A stretch of 64,000 nucleotides of DNA from Bacteroidota bacterium (GTDB lineage: Bacteria > Bacteroidota > Bacteroidia > Chitinophagales > Saprospiraceae), in the NCBI GenBank assembly GCA_020160935.1, contig JAIUPL010000028.1:1-64000 (forward strand), given 5' to 3'. Every line of letters starts with the position of its first letter. Position 1 is the first letter of the stretch. The notes beneath the pieces are model-generated. The model worked only from the letters and a program-made list of their open reading frames with translations, ran no database searches and was not told the origin of the DNA. The position numbers and the translations under genes are program-made. Below are positions 9,120 to 17,097 of this stretch, piece after piece.

Positions 9120-11576
9120 ATGTTTTCAAACTACCTGAAAATCGCCTTTCGCAACCTTTGGAAAAACAAAGGGCAAACCCTTATTCTCGTTGGCGGACTA
9201 TCGGCAGGTATGGGCGCCTGCATGCTACTGCTGCAATACGTGGGTTATGAGTTGAGTTTCGACCGGTTTCACAGTAAGGCCGACCGGATTTACCGCGTTG
9301 TCAACGAACGTTTACAGGAGGGCAAACGCATCCAGAAAGGTACCATCACGTATCCGACCATCGGCGATGCCTTGGGTCGCGATTTTCCGGAAATTGCCAA
9401 CCACACCCGGCTGATGGCTGGTGGGGATGTTTTTATACGTGTCGGTGAAAAACTGGAAGAACAGGAAGGGTTTCTTTGGGCAGACGAACATTTTCTGGAA
9501 ATGTTCGATTTCCCGGTGCTGGCAAAAAATGGCGCCCAGGTATTGAACCAGCCCGATGAAATGGTGATTACCCGTTCGGTTGCCGACGCCTATTTCCCCT
9601 GGGCCAAAGGCGATTACCAGGCTATTATCGGGAAGGAATTGCTCGTGGGCGCCCGAAGCACGGTGTTCCGGGTGTCGGCAGTACTGGATGATGTACCCGA
9701 CAATTCCTTGTTGCAATTCAGGGTGCTGGGTGCATTTTCCAATCTCGTTCAGGAGCGTGGCAAGGAAGCCTTTGAAAGTTGGAACTGGTCTGATTTCTGG
9801 CATTACATCGAACTGAAACCCGGTGCAGATGTGGCTGCCCTCGAAGCCAAACTGCCTGCTTTTAGTGAACGTTATTTTCAGGGAAGCAAAGTGTCGGGCA
9901 GCGAGGAAATATTCAGTTTGCAAGCCTTGAAAGATGCACATTTGTACTCCCGCGACCTGGAATACGAAATCGGGGAAACCGTTAACGGCAGGGCAGTATG
10001 GTCGCTGCTGATGGTCGCCTTTTTTATTCTCGTGATTGCCTGGATCAACTATATCAATCTTTCTTCCGTGCGGGCCATGGAGCGCGCCCGGGAAGTAGGC
10101 GTACGCAAAGCGATTGGCGCGGGCAGAGGGCAACTGATCGGGCAATTTATGACCGAGGCTTTGCTGGTGAATGTCGCGGCGCTGGCACTGGCGTTTCCGC
10201 TGGTTCAACTCATCAAACCCTGGTTTGCAGGCAATTTTGACCTCGAACCCGACACTATGCGCCTTTTTTCGGATGGCAGCCACATGCTGTTGCCTGCCTT
10301 GGGCGGTTTGCTGGTACTGGGGGTGCTGCTGTCGGGTGCATATCCGGCCTGGCTGCTCTCGGCATCGCCGGTAGCGGGTATCCTGAAAGGCTTCTTTCAG
10401 AAAAAACTCGGCGGAGGCGGTTTGCGCAAAGGCCTGGTAGTGTTCCAGTTTACAGCATCTATTGCCCTGATAACCGCCACCTGGCTGGTTTCGCAACAAA
10501 TCCGGTACATGAATCAGCAAGACCTCGGCGTTCAACTCGACCATGTGGTGACCATCGATCCGCCGCGTATGACGCAGTGGGACAGTACCTATATCGGAAA
10601 AGTCGACGCCCTGAAAACAGCGCTGACCGCTCATGCCGGTATCAAGGCTGCCGCTTCGTCTAACAGGTCGCCCGGCGATCCTTTTCTGGGCCGTGTATTC
10701 CAGATCAATAAAGTGGGCGACGCCGACGCCGCGCAGAATTTTACCTGCGGATTTATCAATGCCGACTACAACTATGCCGAAACGTACGGCCTGAAACCCC
10801 TCGCTGGCAGGTTTTTCCTCCGAACGGACCACAATCCTGAATGGGAAAAACTGGAAAGCGTCGTTCTCACCGAATCGGCCGTCAAAATGTTCGGCTATAC
10901 TTCCAACGACGCGGCGCTGGGTAAAACCCTGCGCTTTTGGGATCACAACTGGCATATTGTGGGGGTGTTGCCCGATTTTCACCAGAAATCATTGCACCAT
11001 GCCATCGAGCCGTTGGTGTTTGTGCCGTCATACAGTCCGTCGAATCAGATTTCACTGCGCATTGCCGGCGACCAGGTGGATCAGACACTGGCACTCATTC
11101 AGAAAACCTACCTCGAGTTTTTTCCCGGCAACGTGTTCAAATACGCCTTCGTGGAGGATAACTTCCAAAAATTGTACCTCGCGGACATGCGTTTTGGCAA
11201 TATCCTGGGCTTTTTCACTTTGCTGACCATCCTGATCGCTTGCCTGGGCCTTTTCGGGCTGGCATCGTACACGACCATGTTGCGGACCAAAGAAATCGGA
11301 ATCCGCAAGGTGCTGGGCGCGTCGGTAGCAGGTATCACCAGCCTGCTGGCGCGCGATTTCCTGAAACTGGTGCTGCTGGCAATTCTGATAGCATCGCCGC
11401 TTGCCTGGTATTGTATGCAAAAATGGCTGACAGATTTTGCCTACCACATTGAAATGAAGTGGTGGATGTTTGTAATGTCAGGTATAGGCGCGCTGGGTAT
11501 CGCGTTTGTCACCGTTGGTTTTCAAAGTATGAAAGCAGCCCTGGCCAACCCCGTGCAGTCTTTAAAAAGCGAGTGA
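9120..11576 (+). CDS. FtsX/MacB-type ABC permease 1
   Basis: This 818-residue inner-membrane protein of the MacB/FtsX permease superfamily acts with a separate ATPase in mechanotransmission-type transporters that move lipoproteins, peptides or drugs. The N-terminus (KIAFRNLWKNKGQ then a first hydrophobic helix) precedes a [11 protein letters not shown] MacB_PCD-like domain. The first FtsX core carries REVGVRKAIGAGRGQLIGQF near residue 323. A second [11 protein letters not shown] domain and a second FtsX core (KEIGIRKVLGASVAGITSLL near 724) follow, giving about eight helices in total. It ends NPVQSLKSE, the typical family tail. It is the first of five paralogues and has its own upstream control region with GTCCG dyads. 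No ATPase is adjacent. Confidence 0.93.
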   Translation: MFSNYLKIAFRNLWKNKGQTLILVGGLSAGMGACMLLLQYVGYELSFDRFHSKADRIYRVVNERLQEGKRIQKGTITYPTIGDALGRDFPEIANHTRLMAGGDVFIRVGEKLEEQEGFLWADEHFLEMFDFPVLAKNGAQVLNQPDEMVITRSVADAYFPWAKGDYQAIIGKELLVGARSTVFRVSAVLDDVPDNSLLQFRVLGAFSNLVQERGKEAFESWNWSDFWHYIELKPGADVAALEAKLPAFSERYFQGSKVSGSEEIFSLQALKDAHLYSRDLEYEIGETVNGRAVWSLLMVAFFILVIAWINYINLSSVRAMERAREVGVRKAIGAGRGQLIGQFMTEALLVNVAALALAFPLVQLIKPWFAGNFDLEPDTMRLFSDGSHMLLPALGGLLVLGVLLSGAYPAWLLSASPVAGILKGFFQKKLGGGGLRKGLVVFQFTASIALITATWLVSQQIRYMNQQDLGVQLDHVVTIDPPRMTQWDSTYIGKVDALKTALTAHAGIKAAASSNRSPGDPFLGRVFQINKVGDADAAQNFTCGFINADYNYAETYGLKPLAGRFFLRTDHNPEWEKLESVVLTESAVKMFGYTSNDAALGKTLRFWDHNWHIVGVLPDFHQKSLHHAIEPLVFVPSYSPSNQISLRIAGDQVDQTLALIQKTYLEFFPGNVFKYAFVEDNFQKLYLADMRFGNILGFFTLLTILIACLGLFGLASYTTMLRTKEIGIRKVLGASVAGITSLLARDFLKLVLLAILIASPLAWYCMQKWLTDFAYHIEMKWWMFVMSGIGALGIAFVTVGFQSMKAALANPVQSLKSE

Positions 11577-11622
11577 CATTTTTAGAGGCCTGACGGATGC
11601 CCCAGCGTTCGATCTTGCGCAT

Positions 11623-11646
11623 GGCCTGTCCGAAATCGGACAGGCC
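11623..11646. promoter_or_regulatory. Perfect GTCCG dyad upstream of permease 2
   Basis: Two perfect 11-base arms (ggcctgtccga / tcggacaggcc) are separated by only two bases. This is better explained as a dimeric protein-binding site than as a hairpin. The core gtccgaaatcggac is nearly identical to the site upstream of permease 1. It lies about 100 bases before the start codon of permease 2. Confidence 0.6.
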
Positions 11647-11695
11647 AAACGCAGGCGTTGTTTTATAAGTCATTGATTATCAAACATAAATCAAT

Positions 11696-11712
11696 CCGGC
11701 ATGAACTCTGAT
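11696..11712 (+). promoter_or_regulatory. Candidate sigma-54-like element, permease 2
   Basis: The sequence ccGGCatgaactcTGat aligns with the permease 1 candidate at GGC-TG-A---TGA and has the spacing of a -24/-12 box. It is about 50 bases downstream of the GTCCG dyad. The match to the general sigma-54 consensus is weak. It is listed because both permease leaders show the same arrangement. Confidence 0.25.
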
Positions 11713-11747
11713 ACCCTGTAAGGTATCTTGTCTGCAATTATACCGAT

Positions 11748-14222
11748 ATGTTTAGAAACTACCTTTTGCTGGCCATTCGTAACCTGCGAAAAAACAAATT
11801 TTTCTCTGCGGTCAACATTTTCGGCCTGTCGGTCGGCCTGACCTGTTGCATGTTGATTGCGCTGTTCATTTATGAGCAAACGCACTACGACCTGCACCAC
11901 GACCACGCCTATGATTTGTATAAAGTAGGCACCACTTTTATCAAACCCGGCGAACCGAATAGCGAAGACCACGTCACCTACAATACGCCTTCGCCACTGG
12001 CAGCGGCTTTACAAAACGAGTTTCCGGAAATCGTGCAAACTGCTCGTATCCAAAATGTATTCGAACACGATAAAACCCTGATTCAGTCGGTTGAAAACGG
12101 TTCGATACTAAAGGCAATCAGCGAGCCTAAGGGGTATTTTGCCGATTCCACCTACTTCGATTTGTTCACGTATGAATTTTTGGAAGGCAATCCGAGCAAA
12201 GCCCTGAGCGAACCGGCAACGGTGGTTATTTCTGACGAACTGGCAACCAAACTCTTCGGTCGCGAACCCGCTTCCGGCCACATTCTGCGCATCAGCAACG
12301 GCTGGTTTGAAGGAGGCGACTTGGATTTTCGCATTACCGGCGTATTCAAGCAACCCAAAGTGCCCACCGAAATGGACGGCCATTTCTTTATGTCGCTGTA
12401 CTCGGGCGGGCTGGGTGAGTTTGTAAAAACCACCAGCAACCTGGCTACCAACAATATGTTTTCCACTTTCCTGCGCCTGCGCCCGGGCGCCGACGGAAAA
12501 GCGCTGGAAGCCAAATTGCCCGCTTTTGTGGAAACGCACATGGCAAAAGACCTGGCGGAGCGCGGTTTTCGTAAAAAACAATTTCTGACTGCCGTACCCG
12601 ATGTTCACCTGTCGAATGTGGGCAAAACGGGAACCGGCGTTATTTCAGGCAGCAAAATCTACCTGTATCTGCTGGGCTCCATTGCACTGTTTACTTTGCT
12701 CATTGCCTGCGTCAATTTTATGAACCTGAGCACCGCCCGCTCTGCACGGCGTGCAAGCGAGGTGGGTGTGCGCAAGTCGCTGGGTGCGGGCAAAAGCAGC
12801 CTGGTGCGGCAGTTTCTGGGCGAATCGATGCTGATTTCCATGATCGCTTTTGTGCTGGCCCTCGGCCTGGCCTGGCTTGCATTGCCGTTTTTCAACAAAC
12901 TGGCAGATCAGGAACTCCGACTTTCCCTCAGCAGCCACCCGGCTCTGTTCGGTGCATTTTTCCTGCTGGCCCTGCTCACTGGACTGGCTGCGGGTACGTA
13001 TCCGGCGTTTTACCTGTCGTCGTTTCGGCCGGTAGAAGTGTTGAAAGGCCGTTTTGCCAACAGCCTGTCGGCAGCATTTTTGCGCAAGGGGCTGGTTGTT
13101 TTTCAATTTGTCATTTCGGCAGGCCTCATCCTCGCTTCGCTGGTGATCAGCGAGCAAATGAAGTTCCTGCAATCCACCAACCTCGGGTTTCAAAAAGACC
13201 AGCAGATCGTACTGCCCTTGTCGAGCAAGGCGGCGGTGAGCGCCTACCCTGCCCTGAAAGCCGAACTGGCAGCCGACAGCCGTGTGATGCGCGCGGGTGC
13301 TTCGTGGTTCTATCCGGGCATCATGAACGCTTCCGATTCCGGATTCCGCAGGGAAGGACAAAGCGTGGAGGAATCTGTCACTACCCGTCGCAACCGCATA
13401 GACGCGGACTTTCTGCAAACACTTGACTTTCAGCCGGTTGCAGGGCGCATGTTCTCAGCGGAATTTCCTTCGGATACGTCCCTGAAACTGGTCGTCAACG
13501 AAACGGCCGTCAAAAAATACGGCTTCAGTTCTCCGCAGGAAGCCATCGGTGAAACGGTGTTGTTTGATTGGCGCGGACAGCAATACCGCTATGAAATTAT
13601 CGGAGTGCTGCGCGATTTCCACTTTGAAAATCTGCACGAAGCCATTCAGCCTTTTTCTTTCGAACTCAGTACAAGCCCGCAATACAACTACCTGATTGCC
13701 CGCGCGCGCAGTAGCAGCGATCTGCCTGGTTTGCTGGCCGACATTGAAAAAATGTGGAAACGACTGGTGCCTGGAGAGCCGCTGGAATACACTTTTCTGG
13801 ATGATGATTTTCAGAAAAACTACAAGATCGACCGACAGATGGCCGGGTTAGTGGGCAGTTTTACGGGTATTGCCATTCTGATTTCCTGCCTGGGCCTGTT
13901 CGGATTGGCTGCCTTTGCCGCCGAACGCCGCACCAAGGAAATCGGTATTCGCAAGGTGTTGGGCGCCAGCGTGGCAGGTATTACCGGTTTGTTGGCCAAA
14001 GATTTTATCAAACTGGTTCTGATCGCTATTGTCATCGCATCGCCGCTGGCCTGGTGGGGTCTGCAAAAGTGGTTGCAGGATTTTGCCTACCAGATCAAAA
14101 TACAATGGTGGATGTTTGCCATCGCTGGCCTGATTGCGGTTGTCATCGCATTTTTGACGGTGGCCGGGCAGGCGGTGAAGGCGGCGCTGACGAATCCGGT
14201 GAAGTCGTTGCGGAGTGAGTGA
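11748..14222 (+). CDS. FtsX/MacB-type ABC permease 2
   Basis: This 824-residue paralogue of the preceding gene begins MFRNYLLLAIRNLRKNKF with the first membrane helix at about residues 20-45. The first FtsX core motif (SEVGVRKSLGAGKSSLVRQF) lies near residue 337. The second (KEIGIRKVLGASVAGITGLL) lies near 730 and is nearly identical to that of permease 1, which indicates duplication. The two [11 protein letters not shown] domains between them are more divergent, so the paralogues may recognise different partners. It ends NPVKSLRSE. The 171-base gap to permease 1 holds the GTCCG dyad, so it probably has its own promoter. No ATP-binding motif is present. Confidence 0.93.
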   Translation: MFRNYLLLAIRNLRKNKFFSAVNIFGLSVGLTCCMLIALFIYEQTHYDLHHDHAYDLYKVGTTFIKPGEPNSEDHVTYNTPSPLAAALQNEFPEIVQTARIQNVFEHDKTLIQSVENGSILKAISEPKGYFADSTYFDLFTYEFLEGNPSKALSEPATVVISDELATKLFGREPASGHILRISNGWFEGGDLDFRITGVFKQPKVPTEMDGHFFMSLYSGGLGEFVKTTSNLATNNMFSTFLRLRPGADGKALEAKLPAFVETHMAKDLAERGFRKKQFLTAVPDVHLSNVGKTGTGVISGSKIYLYLLGSIALFTLLIACVNFMNLSTARSARRASEVGVRKSLGAGKSSLVRQFLGESMLISMIAFVLALGLAWLALPFFNKLADQELRLSLSSHPALFGAFFLLALLTGLAAGTYPAFYLSSFRPVEVLKGRFANSLSAAFLRKGLVVFQFVISAGLILASLVISEQMKFLQSTNLGFQKDQQIVLPLSSKAAVSAYPALKAELAADSRVMRAGASWFYPGIMNASDSGFRREGQSVEESVTTRRNRIDADFLQTLDFQPVAGRMFSAEFPSDTSLKLVVNETAVKKYGFSSPQEAIGETVLFDWRGQQYRYEIIGVLRDFHFENLHEAIQPFSFELSTSPQYNYLIARARSSSDLPGLLADIEKMWKRLVPGEPLEYTFLDDDFQKNYKIDRQMAGLVGSFTGIAILISCLGLFGLAAFAAERRTKEIGIRKVLGASVAGITGLLAKDFIKLVLIAIVIASPLAWWGLQKWLQDFAYQIKIQWWMFAIAGLIAVVIAFLTVAGQAVKAALTNPVKSLRSE

Positions 14223-14269
14223 AGATAGAGGTGAGAGGTGAGAAGAATTCTTGGGCAGATCATCCAGAG

Positions 14270-14690
14270 CGTAGAGTAATTTCCCGCAGATTGCGCAGAT
14301 TTACCCGCAGATCTCCGCAGATTGTAGAGTGTACAACGTAGAGTAGTTCCCCGCAGATTGCGCAGATTTACCCGCAGATTTCCGCAGAACGTAGAGTGTA
14401 CATCGTAGAGTACGTTGAGTACACATTATTAATGCTTTAAAGAAATTGGAATACTCTACGATCTGCGGAAATCTGCGGGTAAATCTGCGCAATCTGCGGG
14501 GAACTACTCTACGTTGTACACTCTACGTTCTGCGGAAATCTGCGGGTAAATCTGCGCAATCTGCGGGAAACTACTCTACGTTGTACAGTCTACGATCTAC
14601 GGAAATCTGCGGGTAAATCTGCGCAATCTGCGAGAAACTACTCTACGTTGTACACTCTACGATCTAAGGAAATCCGCGGGAAACCACACT
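14270..14690. repeat. GTAGAG/CTGCGG palindromic element, copy 2
   Basis: This large compound inverted repeat fills most of the 497-base gap between permeases 2 and 3. The left part reads gtagagta and cgcagattgcgcagattt words. The right part contains three to four tandem blocks (tctgcgggtaaatctgcgca ... actactctacgttgtaca) that are its reverse complement. The loop near 14418-14452 has acacattatta then atgctttaaagaaat, closely matching the loop of copy 1 at 3524-3556. I see no gene inside. Confidence 0.88.
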
Positions 14691-14719
14691 ACAAGAAATG
14701 CCATAAAAACGGAAAAAAC

Positions 14720-17095
14720 ATGTTCAGAAATTACATCAAAATCGCCTTTCGCAACCTGCGGAAGAACAAACTGTACACGATCCTGAACATTGCCGGACTG
14801 GGCACAGGCATGGCCGTAGCCTTGTTGATTGGACTTTGGGTGTATGATGAAATTTCCTTCAACGGCTATCACCACAGCCTCGACCGGATCGCGATGATCC
14901 AGAAAAACAGGTATTACAACGGCGCTATCAACACCGAGGAATCCAACTGCATTCCGCTGGCCGCAAAACTCCGGGAAAACTACAGCGCTTACTTCGATCA
15001 GGTGGTCACCTCATCTTACGGCGGCGAACGGGTGCTGCAGCATGGCGAAAAAAGTATCATCAAACGCGGCTTGTTCATGGAGCCCGGCGGACAGGAAATT
15101 CTGGATTTGCAGATCGTGAAAGGTTCGGTGCAGTTTCCGCTCGATCCTTCCTCCCTGTTGCTCAGCGAAAACGTCAGCAGAAGCCTGTTCGGACAGGAAG
15201 ATCCCATCGACAAAATCATTCGGCTCGACAACCGCATCAACCTGAAAGTGGCGGGTGTGTACAAAAACATTCCGCGCAACTCCAATTTCCGCAGCGTGGC
15301 GTTTTACGGCTCTTTTGAAACCTTCTCGCAAATGGAAGAATGGGTGCGCGAATCGCGTACCAGTTGGGGCGAAAACTCATTTCCAATTTATGTAAAAATG
15401 GCCCCGCAAGCAGATATGGCAGAGGTGTCAGCGCGTATTAAAAATGCTGTTTTTGAAGAAACAAAAGACGAATCCAGGCCCGAAATATTCCTCCATCCAT
15501 TGTCCAAATGGCATTTTTACCCGGAATTTAAAAATGGTGTGGCCATCGGCGTCGGCATTCAGACGCTCTGGATTTTTGGCCTGACGGGCATTTTTGTACT
15601 GTTGTTGGCAGCCATCAATTTCATGAACCTGAGCACTGCCCGCTCGGAAAGCCGGGCCCGGGAAATCGGCGTGCGCAAATCCATCGGTTCCCTGCGCAGC
15701 CAACTGATCGGGCAGTTTTACACCGAGACTTTTGTAATCGTGCTGTTCGCAGCAGTGCTCGCCGCTTTGCTGGCCGAACTGGTTCTGCCAGTCTTCAATA
15801 AAATTGCCGAAAAAGACCTTGCTTTTCAATGGAGCAACCCCGTTTTCTGGATTCCCATGCTGGCTTTTTTGCTGATTACGGGACTGCTGGCAGGCAGTTA
15901 TCCGGCTTTTTACCTGTCGTCGTTTCGGCCGGTGCACATCCTGAAAGGGAAATTCCGTTCGGGCCGCCGCGAAGTGTTTTCGCGCAAGGCGCTGGTTGTT
16001 TTTCAGTTTAGCATTTCTGTAGCGCTGATTATTTCCACGGTTGTTATTGCCCGGCAGGTGCAATTTGCCAAAGAACGCCCCATTGGTTACGACACGTCGG
16101 GCCTGATACAAATTCAGAAACGTTCGCCGGCGTTGAGGGGCCATTTTCACGCCATGAGGCAGGATTTGCACGACTCTGGCGCCGTGGTTGACATGGCTGA
16201 GTCGACCGGGCCGGTAACGGAGTTCTGGCTCAACTCTTCGGGTTTTCAATGGAAAGGCAAACCGGCCGATTTGAAAGAGGATTTCATCACCCTGCGCGTT
16301 ACGCCGGAATTTGGTAGCACCATCGGTTGGAAAATGCTGGAAGGCCGCGATTTTTCCCGCGCATTTCCGGCAGATACTTCCAATATGATCCTCAACGAAG
16401 CGGCTGTGAAACTGATGGGCCTGCAACACCCGATCAATGAAATGATTCGCTTTGAGGATAAAAACTACCTCGTCGTAGGTGTAGCCAAAAACTTCATCAT
16501 GGATTCCCCATATGAGCCTGTGAAACCCACTGTTTTTATGATGAGGCCTGCCAATATGACGTTCATGAATATCCGGCTGAATCCCGAGATGAGCGCTGCG
16601 CAGTCGATCGCCAAAGTGGAAGATGTGCTGAAACGCTACGATCCTTCGGGCAATTTCAATATCAAATTCGTAGACCATGAATTCGGGCAGAAATTCTGGC
16701 GGGAAGATCGCATTGCGCGGCTCACCACGGTTTTTTCCCTCATGGCGGTGCTTATCAGCCTGCTCGGTATTTTCGGGCTGGCGGCTTTCATGGCCGAACA
16801 ACGCACCAAAGAAATCGGGGTGCGAAAGGTGCTGGGCGCAGGCATTTCGAGCATATGGGGGCTCATTTCCTCCGATTTTGTCCTGCTGATCGTCATTGCT
16901 TTTGCAATAGGTGCTCCGGTGGCTTATGTATTCATGCAGGAATGGCTGCTCAACTACGAATACAGAACCGAACTGTCGTGGCAAATTTTTGCCGGAGCCG
17001 GCCTGGGCGCCTTGCTCGTCACGCTGCTGACAGTGAGTTTCCAGGCGGTACGCGCCGCCGCTGTTAATCCTGTGAAGTCTTTAAAAACGGAATAA
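14720..17095 (+). CDS. FtsX/MacB-type ABC permease 3
   Basis: The protein has 791 residues from the ATG at 14720. I prefer this start because it restores the family N-terminus MFRNYIKIAFRNLRKNKL. The upstream in-frame extension to 14648 lies in repeat sequence. The first FtsX core (REIGVRKSIGSLRSQLIGQF) is near residue 313 and the second (KEIGVRKVLGAGISSIWGLI) near 697. It ends NPVKSLKTE. It is the most divergent member in the second core. Only two bases separate its stop from permease 4, so the two are co-transcribed. Upstream lies the palindromic element rather than a recognisable promoter. Confidence 0.92.
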   Translation: MFRNYIKIAFRNLRKNKLYTILNIAGLGTGMAVALLIGLWVYDEISFNGYHHSLDRIAMIQKNRYYNGAINTEESNCIPLAAKLRENYSAYFDQVVTSSYGGERVLQHGEKSIIKRGLFMEPGGQEILDLQIVKGSVQFPLDPSSLLLSENVSRSLFGQEDPIDKIIRLDNRINLKVAGVYKNIPRNSNFRSVAFYGSFETFSQMEEWVRESRTSWGENSFPIYVKMAPQADMAEVSARIKNAVFEETKDESRPEIFLHPLSKWHFYPEFKNGVAIGVGIQTLWIFGLTGIFVLLLAAINFMNLSTARSESRAREIGVRKSIGSLRSQLIGQFYTETFVIVLFAAVLAALLAELVLPVFNKIAEKDLAFQWSNPVFWIPMLAFLLITGLLAGSYPAFYLSSFRPVHILKGKFRSGRREVFSRKALVVFQFSISVALIISTVVIARQVQFAKERPIGYDTSGLIQIQKRSPALRGHFHAMRQDLHDSGAVVDMAESTGPVTEFWLNSSGFQWKGKPADLKEDFITLRVTPEFGSTIGWKMLEGRDFSRAFPADTSNMILNEAAVKLMGLQHPINEMIRFEDKNYLVVGVAKNFIMDSPYEPVKPTVFMMRPANMTFMNIRLNPEMSAAQSIAKVEDVLKRYDPSGNFNIKFVDHEFGQKFWREDRIARLTTVFSLMAVLISLLGIFGLAAFMAEQRTKEIGVRKVLGAGISSIWGLISSDFVLLIVIAFAIGAPVAYVFMQEWLLNYEYRTELSWQIFAGAGLGALLVTLLTVSFQAVRAAAVNPVKSLKTE

Positions 17096-17097
17096 TC

